NCBI RefSeq assembly: GCF_004402595.1
Contig: NZ_SOFY01000074.1
Span: 30,769 to 94,768, forward strand
Reading direction: 5' to 3'
DNA: 64,000 nucleotides
Source of the DNA: Cryobacterium shii
Lineage (GTDB): Bacteria; Actinomycetota; Actinomycetes; Actinomycetales; Microbacteriaceae
The notes beneath the pieces are model-generated. The model did not search any database, had not been told where the DNA came from, and saw nothing but the letters and a program-made list of their open reading frames with translations. The position numbers and the translations under genes are program-made. Below, piece by piece: positions 9,791 to 17,719 of this stretch (position 1 is its first letter; each line of letters begins with the position of its first letter).

Positions 9791-9911
9791 TCGCCGGTAC
9801 CTGTTCCCGAGCCGGACCACTGGTGCCGTCACACCGGCAACAGTTGTCCGATTCGGCGGCACCTGCCCCGCACGGTTTCCTTCCCCGGCGCTGATCGGGC
9901 AGGGTGGGAGG

Positions 9912-11237
9912 ATGGCCGAACATCAGAGGAATGACGTGACCGGGGCCGCGGCAGCGACCCTGCCGGGGGCGGGCCGCCCGCCGCTGAGCCCGCAGGATGC
10001 CGTCCGCCTCCGCGCGCTCATCCGGATGAAGCGACTCGCGATCGGCCTGCTCCTGGTCATGGCCGTCGTGTTCGCGACCTCGTTCGCCCTCCAGGACACC
10101 TACCCGTGGCTCCAGTACGTGCGCGCCGCGGTCGAGGGCGGCATGGTCGGCGCCATCGCGGACTGGTTCGCCGTGACGGCCCTGTTCCGCTACCCGCTGG
10201 GGCTGCGGATCCCGCACACGAACATCATCGCGAGCCGCAAGGATGAGATCGGGGCCAGCCTCGGCGAGTTCGTCGAGACCAACTTCCTCTCCGAGGCGGT
10301 CATCCGCGGCAAGCTGGAGTCGATGGGGGTCTCCCGCCGGCTCGGAGCCTGGCTGTCCGTGCCGGAGAACGCCCGGCGGCTCACCGACGAGGTGGCCGTG
10401 GCCGGCGCCGGACTGCTCGAGCTGCTCAGCGACGACGCGATCAAGGATCTGATCGAGACCGTGGCGCGCGAGCACCTGCTGCGGCCGGAGTGGGCTCCGC
10501 CGATCGGCCGGGTGGGGCAGCGGATGGTCGAGTCCGGCCGGCAGCACGCCCTCGTGGACCTGCTGCTCGAGCGGGCCGAGGGCTGGCTGCTCACGCATCC
10601 GGAAGCCTTCGGCCGGGCCGTGTCCCAGCGGCTGCCGAGCTGGATGCCCGGTTTCGTCGACAAACTGGTCGACGACAAGGCCCACCGGGAGGTGCTCGCC
10701 TTCATCGCCGGCGTGCGGGCGGATGCCGCGCATCCCCTCCGCGAGGCGATCGACCGCTACCTCGCCGAGGTGATGGACGATCTGCAGCACGACCCGGCCA
10801 TGATCAACCGGATCGAAACCGTCAAGGTGGAGCTGCTCGACAGCGCCCGGCTGCGCGAGTTCGCGAGCGAGACCTGGGAATCGGTGAAAGCGTCGCTGGT
10901 CGAGGCGCTGAAGGATGCGGAGAGCGAACTGTGCGCGGGCATCCGTTCGACCGCCATGGAGGTGGGCGTTCGCCTGACCACGGATGCGGCGCTGGGCTCC
11001 CGTATCGACCGCTGGCTGGCCGACTCGGCGAGCTACGTGGTGCGCAGCTACCGGCATGAGATCGCCGGCGTGATCACCGAGACCGTGGCGCGGTGGGATG
11101 CCGCCGAGACCGCCGAGAAGATCGAACTGCAGGTCGGCAAGGACCTGCAGTTCATCCGGATCAACGGCACGGTCGTCGGCGCGCTCGCCGGGCTGCTGAT
11201 TTTCGCGGCGGCGCAGGCCCTGCTCACCCTGCTCTAG
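9912..11237 (+). CDS. DUF445 membrane protein (YjiN-like)
   Basis: A 441-residue protein with one transmembrane helix near residues 41-60 and a second at the extreme C-terminus (about 420-441). Between them is a long helical region with repeated WL.../ETVAREHL-like segments. This two-anchor layout is that of the DUF445 family (E. coli YjiN), whose biochemical function is not established. It stands alone, 121 bp after the amine oxidase, and is followed by a palindromic repeat. ATG start; the first 30 residues are low-complexity. Confidence 0.85.
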   Translation: MAEHQRNDVTGAAAATLPGAGRPPLSPQDAVRLRALIRMKRLAIGLLLVMAVVFATSFALQDTYPWLQYVRAAVEGGMVGAIADWFAVTALFRYPLGLRIPHTNIIASRKDEIGASLGEFVETNFLSEAVIRGKLESMGVSRRLGAWLSVPENARRLTDEVAVAGAGLLELLSDDAIKDLIETVAREHLLRPEWAPPIGRVGQRMVESGRQHALVDLLLERAEGWLLTHPEAFGRAVSQRLPSWMPGFVDKLVDDKAHREVLAFIAGVRADAAHPLREAIDRYLAEVMDDLQHDPAMINRIETVKVELLDSARLREFASETWESVKASLVEALKDAESELCAGIRSTAMEVGVRLTTDAALGSRIDRWLADSASYVVRSYRHEIAGVITETVARWDAAETAEKIELQVGKDLQFIRINGTVVGALAGLLIFAAAQALLTLL

Positions 11238-11323
11238 GCCGCTGCCCTGGTCGCCCTGCGCTAGTCCTGCTCTGGCCGGGAGCCCGCCCGGTTCCCGGCG
11301 ACTCCCCTGAACGACCCTGCCCT

Positions 11324-11408
11324 AACGAATTCGACGGAGATTTTGCCAAAATCGGCCCGAAACAGGCCCGATATCGTTTTTTACCGCAGAATTTCCGTCG
11401 AACTGGTT
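11324..11408. repeat. Intergenic palindromic repeat, family A, copy 1
   Basis: Arms 11324-11345 (AACGAATTCGACGGAGATTT then TG) and 11387-11408 are inverted copies with four mismatches. The same sequence recurs at 16767-16859 and 41032-41122. The interior of this copy (CAAAATCGGCCCGAAACAGG) resembles the interior of the third copy, so the whole ~85-90 bp unit is homologous. It lies between the convergent DUF445 gene and the hexapeptide gene. A 12-bp direct repeat TGGTTACAGGCA follows at 11404-11415 and 11418-11429. Confidence 0.9.
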
Positions 11409-11475
11409 ACAGGCACTTGGTTACAGGCAGTGACCTGTCGGCCGACCGCAGCGGCGCAGCGGTGCTGGGGGGGCG

Positions 11476-11964
11476 TTACGCCGCCACGTCGAGCCGGGCC
11501 GGTGCCGGTCCGGGCAATCCGGGCGCGCCAGCGGAGATGCTCCGTGGTGCCATGGCTGCGGATCCGCGCCCGGCGGAGGCCGGTGCGGTGCCGACCACGC
11601 CGTCGTCCGGCACGCTCACGTCGCGGTCCAGGATGCTGCCCGAGGCCACGCGTGCGCGCCGGCCGATGCGCACATAACTGCCCAGGCGCGCTCCGCTGCC
11701 GATGCCCGCTTCCGCGCCGACATGCACGTTCTGGCCGATGAACACCCGTGATCCGACTCGGGCGTCGTGGTCGATCCAGCTGCCCGGCCCGATCCACGCC
11801 TCCGGTCCGACCCGTGCGCCGCTTTCTACATACGCCGTGCGGGACACGAACGCACCGGGGTGCACCCGCGCGTCGGGGGACACCAGGCCGTGCCCGTTGG
11901 CGTGGCGTCGGTACTTCGTCACGACGCCGGACTCGATTTCAACTTCTTCATTCACTTTTCCCAT
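11476..11964 (-). CDS. Left-handed beta-helix hexapeptide-repeat protein
   Basis: A 162-residue protein made mostly of hexapeptide repeats (about residues 27-115; VHPGAFVSRTAYVESGARVG, IGPGSWIDHDARVG and so on) that form a left-handed beta helix, as in LpxA/DapD/CysE-type acyltransferases. No catalytic histidine motif or N-terminal acceptor domain is obvious. It could be a small acyltransferase, a carbonic-anhydrase-like protein or a structural beta helix. The C-terminal ~40 residues are low-complexity Ala/Pro/Gly. Start at 11964 is firm: AAGGAGGT lies 5 nt upstream. Confidence 0.8.
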   Translation of the reverse strand: MGKVNEEVEIESGVVTKYRRHANGHGLVSPDARVHPGAFVSRTAYVESGARVGPEAWIGPGSWIDHDARVGSRVFIGQNVHVGAEAGIGSGARLGSYVRIGRRARVASGSILDRDVSVPDDGVVGTAPASAGRGSAAMAPRSISAGAPGLPGPAPARLDVAA

Positions 11965-12101
11965 CTGCGACCTCCTTCTGTCGCTGGTGCGGCTCTGGCC
12001 GCTCCATTGACGTGAAGTATGAAGGGGCTACCCGAGCGCTGACCGTGTCAACGCTGGGTGCGGGCCGGGAATTCCCGGGCAGAGCATCCGTGCGGGGCCG
12101 G

Positions 12102-13271
12102 TCAGGGTGCTGCGGGGGTCGTCTCCGCCGCCCGGGCCTGCTTCTTGGCTGCCCGGCCGCCCGCGAGTGCGGAGGCCACGACGGTGATGAGCGCCCCGAG
12201 GATCACGGCCGCCCCTTCGCCGGGCAGCAGCAGGTCTGACCGGGTGCCGATCGTCACGGCCGCGACGGGCACCCCGAGCTGGGCCGCGGACAAGACGCCG
12301 AGCGGGAGCTCCTGCCCGAGCAGCCGCGTGACGATGTGGGCCAGCAGCGCCCCACCGCCGAGCAGCAGCCCCAGCAGGATCATCTGCGGATGGTCGACCA
12401 GGTCGAGCAGGTTGAGGGAAGCGCCGAGCCAGACGAAGAACAGAGGCCCCAGGAATCCGTCCGCGAGGGCGAACAGCTGCCGGGCCAGCCGACGCGGCTC
12501 GCCGACCGCCGCGACCGCGAGTCCGAACGAGAAGCCAGCGAGCATGATCGACACATTGCGGTACACGGCGAGGGCGGCCATCGCGAACAGGGTGGCCAGC
12601 TGGAGCCTGAGTTCGAGGGCGAACTTGCGTTGCTCCGACAGATGGTGCACCGCGATCCGCGATCCGTTCCGCTCCAGCCAGGACAGCACCAGATACAGGG
12701 ACAGGGCCGCGGCCGAGACGATGAGCGCGCCCAGGGCCGTGCGTGCGGCGTTGGGCGGATCGATCGCGAGGGGGAGCGCGATGATCGCGGCGATGTCGGC
12801 GACGGCCACCTGGGCCGTCAGCTGCAGGAGCGGGGTACCGCGCAGCCGCAGGGACTGCACGATCGGCAGTACCAGGACGGCGGACGACGACGCGATCAGC
12901 ACGACGTACAGCGGGGCGTGCAGGGTGCCGAACAGGGCGGCAATGCCGACGCCGAGGATGACGGCGGGAACCAGGACCAGGCCGGCACGGGCCACACCCG
13001 TACCGAGCGCGGAGCGAAGCTGCCCGTCCCGCATAGGCACGTGGCTGCCGGCGACGAACATCATCAGGGCGAAGCCCACGTCCGCCAGGAAGGTGAGCGT
13101 CGGATCGGTCGGATCCACGAGCCGGAGCCCGGTCTGGCCCACGAGGATGCCGGCCAGCAGCTGCCCGAACATCACCGGCAGGCTCCACCGGCGGGGGATC
13201 GCCAGCAACGGGCCGAGCAATGCCACCACGGAGATGATCGCCAGCGTCTGGAAGGTCATCGCGAATTCCAT
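12102..13271 (-). CDS. Kef-type cation/proton antiporter (membrane domain only)
   Basis: CPA2-family Na+/H+ or K+/H+ exchanger of about 389 residues with some 11-12 hydrophobic helices. Typical segments are LPVMFGQLLAGILVGQTGL, FLADVGFALMMFVAGSHV and SSAVLVLPIVQ. There is no C-terminal TrkA-N/RCK domain, so it is a short form. Three in-frame ATGs lie close together (13283, 13271, 13259) and none has a strong ribosome site; 13271 is a compromise. The longer ORF upstream reads through tRNA-Lys and was rejected. Confidence 0.85.
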   Translation of the reverse strand: MEFAMTFQTLAIISVVALLGPLLAIPRRWSLPVMFGQLLAGILVGQTGLRLVDPTDPTLTFLADVGFALMMFVAGSHVPMRDGQLRSALGTGVARAGLVLVPAVILGVGIAALFGTLHAPLYVVLIASSSAVLVLPIVQSLRLRGTPLLQLTAQVAVADIAAIIALPLAIDPPNAARTALGALIVSAAALSLYLVLSWLERNGSRIAVHHLSEQRKFALELRLQLATLFAMAALAVYRNVSIMLAGFSFGLAVAAVGEPRRLARQLFALADGFLGPLFFVWLGASLNLLDLVDHPQMILLGLLLGGGALLAHIVTRLLGQELPLGVLSAAQLGVPVAAVTIGTRSDLLLPGEGAAVILGALITVVASALAGGRAAKKQARAAETTPAAP

Positions 13272-13300
13272 CTCAGGTTGCATGCCCCGAATGAAGAAAG

Positions 13301-13373
13301 TGGGCCCCGTCGGGCTCGAACCGACGACCCAAGGATTAAAAGTCCTTTGCTCTACCAACTGAGCTAGAGGCCC
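13301..13373 (-). tRNA. tRNA-Lys (UUU)
   Basis: On the minus strand a 73-nt cloverleaf: acceptor GGGCCTC pairs with GGGGCCC (one G-U), D-arm GCTCAGTTGGTAGAGC, anticodon arm AAGGA-CTTTTAA-TCCTT with anticodon TTT, and T-arm GTCGG-TTCGAGC-CCGAC. The discriminator is A and CCA is not encoded. Transcribed towards the antiporter gene 30 bp away. Confidence 0.97.
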
Positions 13374-13483
13374 GCGGTTAATAATGTACAGGGGATTGCC
13401 CGAGGGTTTTTCTCGGTACCGTGAGAGAACGTCCCGCAAGCGTCGAGACGGATGCGCCCACAGCGAACACACAGGAGGATGCG

Positions 13484-14113
13484 ATGGCCGAAGACTTCCA
13501 CAAGCCGACCCAGTTCTCCGGCAGCAAATTCGAATCCTTCCAGGGGGGCGAGGACCCTGCGCTGATCAGCCGGGTCGCGCACGAAACGGCGCACGCTCTT
13601 CTGGCGCGCGTGCGCCGCGACCCTGACCCGGCCGTCGTGGATCGCCTCGTGGCCTACACCGACGAGCACGGCATCGACGCCGTGGCCGAGCTGTGGTCAC
13701 GGGCGACGCCGCGCAGTCTCCCGGGCGCGCTCTGGCGGCTCTACCTGGTGCGGCTGCTGATCCGTCAGGATCCGGAAGGCACCGCGTTCCTGTACCAGCG
13801 CGGAACCGAGGTCACGGTCGCCATCGATCCGCTGGTCGCGGGCGCCGTGGCGCCCACGGGGCCGGGGGAGATCATCGCCCTGGCCGACCAGATCCTGCGG
13901 GGCATCTTCACCGGCGACTTCGCCGTGGCGCTGGACCGGGCGGCGGCGTTCTGCCGCGTCACCTCCGTCGGGTGCACGAGCATCGCCGACGACCTGGAGA
14001 CGACGCAGCCGGTGCGGTCGACCGAACTCACCACCCGCGCCCTGCGCTTCTCGACCACCGCGCAGGAGTTCGGTTCCTGCGCCCGGCTGTGGCGCAGCGA
14101 GTCGCTGGACTAG
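13484..14113 (+). CDS. Conserved-looking protein of unknown function
   Basis: A 209-residue soluble protein I cannot assign. It begins MAEDFHKPTQFSGSKFESF. A helical middle (SRVAHETAHALLARVRRDPD, AELWSRATPRSLPGALWRLY) and a C-terminal half with GEIIALADQILRGIFTGDFA and two cysteines (AAAFCRVTSVGCTS) follow. No signal peptide or membrane helix is visible. The start is firm: AGGAGG ends 5 nt before the ATG. It stands alone upstream of a structured intergenic region and sigK. Codon use looks like its neighbours. Confidence 0.75.
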   Translation: MAEDFHKPTQFSGSKFESFQGGEDPALISRVAHETAHALLARVRRDPDPAVVDRLVAYTDEHGIDAVAELWSRATPRSLPGALWRLYLVRLLIRQDPEGTAFLYQRGTEVTVAIDPLVAGAVAPTGPGEIIALADQILRGIFTGDFAVALDRAAAFCRVTSVGCTSIADDLETTQPVRSTELTTRALRFSTTAQEFGSCARLWRSESLD

Positions 14114-14149
14114 ACGAATTCGCCGGCCGCGTCGTTTACACTGGATCCT

Positions 14150-14229
14150 GGTCGGGCCGCAGTAACCCCGGGCTCCAATATTCGCCGCTTTGAGCGGCCT
14201 CGCGCCGAGAGGCGTTCTGCGGCCCGGCC
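14150..14229 (+). other. Structured RNA-like element upstream of sigK
   Basis: A 13-bp helix (14150-14162 with 14217-14229, one G-U pair) closes a branch containing hairpin GCCGCT-TTG-AGCGGC (14184-14198) and a GCCTC/GAGGC stem (14197-14213, sharing two bases with the first). A TACACT box at 14137-14142 would place a transcription start at about the first base of the helix. It could be a terminator of the upstream gene, a leader or a small RNA. No known family was recognised. Confidence 0.4.
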
Positions 14230-14325
14230 TTCACTCGTCCTCCCCGCGGTCTGCGGTCGCAATCGTGACCAATCCGATCCGGACTCGGCCCCGAACCTCA
14301 GTCATGGAACGGGAAAAGACCTGAC

Positions 14326-14922
14326 ATGCTTGTTCTCATGACTGCTGACTTCGACTTCGACCTAGAGTCGACGGTCCCGGAATCCAAGGAACAACTCCTC
14401 GGCCGGGTGGCGCGGGGGGACGAAGCGGCGTTCGGCGAGCTGTACGACCAGATGGCACCACGCGTGCTGGGTCTGGTCAGACGGTTGCTGGTCGATCCCG
14501 CCCAGTCGGAAGAGGTGACCCAGGAGATCTTCCTGGAAATCTGGCAGTCGGCGACACGGTATGAGGTTCAGCGTGGCGGCGCCTCGACCTGGATTCTGAC
14601 GATGGCGCACCGGCGCGCCGTCGACCGGATCCGGTCGTCGCAGGCCAGTCGCGATCGTGACACGAAGATCGGCATCCGCGACCTCGCGGTCGCCTACGAC
14701 GAGGTATCCGAAACAGTGGAAGTACGGCTCGAGCACGAAAGGGTGGAGAAGGCGATGTCCAGATTGACGCAACTGCAACGTCAGGCGATCAGCCTCGCCT
14801 ACTACGGCGGCCTCAGCCAGAGTGAAGTGGCCGAGCGGTTGCAGATCCCGCTCGGAACGGTGAAGACGAGGTTGCGAGACGGCATGATCCGGCTGCGCGA
14901 CGAATTGGGCGTGGCGTCATGA
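14326..14922 (+). CDS. sigK: ECF sigma factor SigK
   Basis: Group IV (ECF) sigma factor of 198 residues that redirects RNA polymerase. Region 2 (about 35-100: FGELYDQMAPRVLGLVRRLL then TQEIFLEIWQSATRY) and region 4 (about 140-192: QLQRQAISLAYYGGLSQSEV and IPLGTVKTRLRDGMIRLRDE) are both complete. The next gene, overlapping its stop by 4 nt (ATGA), encodes an RskA-type anti-sigma factor. That pairing is what identifies the SigK (ECF19-like) type. An ATG four codons in (14338) is an alternative start. Confidence 0.93.
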   Translation: MLVLMTADFDFDLESTVPESKEQLLGRVARGDEAAFGELYDQMAPRVLGLVRRLLVDPAQSEEVTQEIFLEIWQSATRYEVQRGGASTWILTMAHRRAVDRIRSSQASRDRDTKIGIRDLAVAYDEVSETVEVRLEHERVEKAMSRLTQLQRQAISLAYYGGLSQSEVAERLQIPLGTVKTRLRDGMIRLRDELGVAS

Positions 14923-15851
14923 GCGAGAACACCCGCCAGAACGGCGTCGAACGCGGCGACAACCCGGGCGACCTGGCCGGCGCCTACGCCCTGAACGCGC
15001 TCGGCGCTGACGACGCCGCCGCCTACGAGGGGCACCTCGCCGAATCGGAGCAGGCCCGGATTGAGGCTGCCGAGCTCGGCGACACCGCCGTCGCGCTGGG
15101 TCTGGCCGCGGCGCCCGTGCAGCCCACCCCGGGGCTGAAGGCCTCGCTGATGGCCAAGCTCGCGGCGACACCCCAGCTGCCCGCGCTGGCCGGTCCGGCG
15201 GCTGCGGTCGCTCCGGTCGCTGCCCCGCAGGCCGAACCGGGCGCGACCGAGGCCGCCCGGCCCGAGACGCTTAAGCCCGCTCAGACGAGGCCTGAGACGA
15301 CGAAGCCCGAGACGACGGATGCCCCCGCGCCGGCCCCCGCGACCGTGACCCCGATCGGCGGGGCGGCCGCGCAGCGGGCCCGCAGCCGCTGGTTCCAGCG
15401 CCCGGTCGGACTCCTGCTGGCCGCCGCAGCGGCCGTGGCGCTGTTCGTGGCCGGCGGATTCGCCGGGCAGGCCTTCAACACGAACCAGTTCGAGCAGCAG
15501 CAGGCCGCCGGCCTGGCCCAGATCAACGCCGCCCCGGATTCGCAGCGGGCGTCGACGACCACGGCCGACGGGCATCCGGCCACCCTGGTCTGGTCCAGCG
15601 AGCGCCACCTTTCGGCGCTGCTGGTCGACGACCTGCCGTCCCTGCCCTCCGACAAGGACTACCAGCTCTGGTACATCGGGGGCGACGGCGCGGTCCCGGC
15701 GGGCACCTTCGACTCCTCCGGCGCGGGCACCGTCTGGCGCGTGCTGGACGGCAGCATGACGGCGGGAGACACGATCGGCGTCACCGTGGAACCCCGCGGC
15801 GGCTCCCGTCAGCCCACCACCGACCCGATTGTCGCCATCCAGAGTTCCTGA
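14919..15851 (+). CDS. rskA: Anti-sigma-K factor RskA
   Basis: Membrane-anchored anti-sigma factor of 310 residues that holds SigK until regulated proteolysis. The N-terminal sigma-binding region (residues 1-85; LAGAYALNALGADDAAAYEG) is followed by a Pro/Ala/Thr-rich linker (about 86-155), one transmembrane helix (about 163-185) and an extracytoplasmic RskA domain (LPSLPSDKDYQLWYIGGDG, GDTIGVTVEPRGG). It is translationally coupled to sigK. The linker is longer than usual and has a RPETxKPxxTRPETTKPETT repeat. Confidence 0.93.
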   Translation: MSENTRQNGVERGDNPGDLAGAYALNALGADDAAAYEGHLAESEQARIEAAELGDTAVALGLAAAPVQPTPGLKASLMAKLAATPQLPALAGPAAAVAPVAAPQAEPGATEAARPETLKPAQTRPETTKPETTDAPAPAPATVTPIGGAAAQRARSRWFQRPVGLLLAAAAAVALFVAGGFAGQAFNTNQFEQQQAAGLAQINAAPDSQRASTTTADGHPATLVWSSERHLSALLVDDLPSLPSDKDYQLWYIGGDGAVPAGTFDSSGAGTVWRVLDGSMTAGDTIGVTVEPRGGSRQPTTDPIVAIQSS

Positions 15852-15872
15852 CGCATCGTTTATGCTCGGCGT

Positions 15873-16760
15873 ATGACACTGCCATTCACGCTGCTGATCG
15901 ACCCGGTTCCGGCCGATTCACCCCGCACGGATTTCAGCGACACGTTCCATGAAGTGAACTCCGACGCGCCCGCCCTGCGCGTGGACGACCTCAGCGCCCA
16001 GCGCGGGGACGGGATCTTCGAAACCCTGGGGTTCATCGACGGGTCCCCGCAGGAGGTGGGACCGCACATCGGTCGGCTCTGCAACTCCGCCGAGATCTGC
16101 GAGTTGCCGGCGCCCAACGTCGCCCAGTGGTTCGCCGCGATCACGCATGCCATGGAGCGGCTGCCGCGCACGGGCGAGATCGCGCTGAAGATCGTGCTCA
16201 GCCGCGGGGTCGAACCCGGTCCGGTCGCCACGGCCTGGCTGCAGGCGACCGCGGCGCCCGACTTCGGGCCCGTCCGCACGGATGGCGTGCGCGCGGTCAC
16301 GCTGGACCGCGGCTATCCGCGGGGCGTGGCCGAGCAGGCCCCGTGGCTGCTGATGGGGGCCAAAACCCTCAGCTACGCGGTGAACATGGCGGCGCTGCGG
16401 GAGGCGAAGCGCCGCGGCGCCGACGACACGATCTTCCTCACCCATGACGGGTTTGTGCTGGAGGGCCCCACCTCGAGCGTCGTCATCCGGTCCGGCGGGG
16501 TCTACGTCACGCCGGTGCCGAGCGGGGCCATCCTGCACGGAACGACCCAGCAGAGCGTCTTCGAATACCTGCAGGCGGCCGGGGAGCGCACGGAGTACCG
16601 TGACCTGACCGCCCCGGAGCTGCGGGCGGCGGACGCGGTCTGGCTGGTGTCCAGCATCCGGATGGCCGTGCACGTCACCGAACTCGACGGGCAGTCCCTG
16701 CCGACCGACCCGGAGCGCACCCTCGCCCTGAACCGGCACCTCCTGGCCCGCACCACCTGA
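15873..16760 (+). CDS. Class IV aminotransferase, 4-amino-4-deoxychorismate lyase-like
   Basis: PLP enzyme of the BCAT/D-amino-acid/ADC-lyase fold, 295 residues. The Schiff-base lysine is Lys164 in GAKTLSYAVN. RGDGIFET (44-51) and the phosphate-cup motif EGPTSSV (197-203) are present. The SYAVNMAALREA context and size fit PabC, which releases p-aminobenzoate for folate synthesis, but BCAT or D-amino-acid transaminase cannot be excluded by eye. It starts 21 bp after rskA and may be in the same transcript. Confidence 0.8.
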   Translation: MTLPFTLLIDPVPADSPRTDFSDTFHEVNSDAPALRVDDLSAQRGDGIFETLGFIDGSPQEVGPHIGRLCNSAEICELPAPNVAQWFAAITHAMERLPRTGEIALKIVLSRGVEPGPVATAWLQATAAPDFGPVRTDGVRAVTLDRGYPRGVAEQAPWLLMGAKTLSYAVNMAALREAKRRGADDTIFLTHDGFVLEGPTSSVVIRSGGVYVTPVPSGAILHGTTQQSVFEYLQAAGERTEYRDLTAPELRAADAVWLVSSIRMAVHVTELDGQSLPTDPERTLALNRHLLARTT

Positions 16761-16766
16761 GCCCCG

Positions 16767-16859
16767 CCCGAACCAATTCGACGGAGATTCTGCTCCCACG
16801 GGGCCGGATCAGGCGATTTTGGCGCGTTTTGGCCAAAATCTCCGTCGAATTCGTTCGGG
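16767..16859. repeat. Intergenic palindromic repeat, family A, copy 2
   Basis: Arms 16767-16792 and 16834-16859 are inverted copies of CCCGAACSAATTCGACGGAG followed by ATTYTG. It begins 6 bp after the PLP enzyme gene and ends 39 bp before the pstB stop, filling the gap between convergent genes. Its orientation is opposite to copies 1 and 3, judged by the unequal arm ends (ATTTTG versus ATTCTG). Confidence 0.9.
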
Positions 16860-16898
16860 GCAGGCCCTCGTGCGGGGCGAGCCGGGGTGGGCGGCGGG

Positions 16899-17678
16899 TT
16901 AGCCGAAGCGGCCGGAGACGTAGTCCTCGGTGGCCTGAATGCTCGGGTTGGAGAAGATCGTGGTCGTGTCGTCGTACTCGATCAGCTTGCCGGGCTTGCC
17001 GGTGCCGGCGATGTTGAAGAAGCCGGTGCGGTCGGAGACCCGGGATGCCTGCTGCATGTTGTGAGTGACGATCACGATCGTGTATTCGGACTTCATCTCC
17101 TCGATCAGGTCCTCGATCGCGAGCGTCGAGATCGGGTCGAGGGCCGAGCAGGGCTCGTCCATCAGGATGACGTCGGGCTGCACCGCGATCGCCCGCGCGA
17201 TGCAGAGGCGCTGCTGCTGACCGCCGGAGAGGCTCGAGCCGGGCTTGTCGAGCCGGTCCTTGACCTCGTTCCAGAGGTTCGCACCCTGCAGGGACTTCTC
17301 GATCAGGTCGTCGGCGTCGGTCTTGGCCATCCGGCGGTTGTTGAGTTTCACGCCGGCCAGCACGTTGTCGCCGATCGACATGGTGGGGAACGGGTTCGGG
17401 CGCTGGAACACCATCCCGACCTGCCGGCGCACGAGCACCGGGTCCACGCCGGGGCCGTAGAGGTTGTTGCCGTCGATGAGCACCTCGCCGGTGACGTAGG
17501 CCCCCGGGATGACCTCGTGCATGCGGTTGAGGGTGCGCAGGAACGTGGACTTGCCGCACCCGCTGGGCCCGATCAGGGCCGTCACGGTGCGAGGCTCGAT
17601 CGTCAGCGACACGCCTTCGACAGCCAAGAACTTGCTGTAATAGACGTTGAGGTCGTTGACTTCAATGCGCTTGGACAT
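16899..17678 (-). CDS. pstB: Phosphate ABC transporter ATPase PstB
   Basis: Energises high-affinity phosphate import. The 259-residue ABC ATPase has Walker [10 protein letters not shown] (37-45), Q-loop VFQRPNPFP, signature LSGGQQQRL, Walker [14 protein letters not shown] and the switch histidine (VTHNMQQA). The QRPNPFPMS-type loop and the [19 protein letters not shown]-terminus are diagnostic of PstB. It is the last gene of pstSCAB, 41 bp after pstA. A family A palindrome lies just downstream and probably serves as the terminator. Confidence 0.98.
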   Translation of the reverse strand: MSKRIEVNDLNVYYSKFLAVEGVSLTIEPRTVTALIGPSGCGKSTFLRTLNRMHEVIPGAYVTGEVLIDGNNLYGPGVDPVLVRRQVGMVFQRPNPFPTMSIGDNVLAGVKLNNRRMAKTDADDLIEKSLQGANLWNEVKDRLDKPGSSLSGGQQQRLCIARAIAVQPDVILMDEPCSALDPISTLAIEDLIEEMKSEYTIVIVTHNMQQASRVSDRTGFFNIAGTGKPGKLIEYDDTTTIFSNPSIQATEDYVSGRFG

Positions 17679-17719
17679 GCATTCCTTCGAGTTGGACGGC
17701 CAGCGGCCGCCGGTGGAGC

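Noticed and set aside
7835..9862. 675-codon frame antisense to the copper amine oxidase
   Set aside because: Shadow frame; the plus-strand enzyme has every catalytic residue.
12065..12078. Perfect 14-bp palindrome CCGGGAATTCCCGG
   Set aside because: Short and GC-rich, in a 3' region with no repeat elsewhere in the window; chance is a sufficient explanation.
13272..13472. N-terminal extension of the Kef-type antiporter through tRNA-Lys
   Set aside because: The frame passes through a complete tRNA; the extension has no membrane-protein character.
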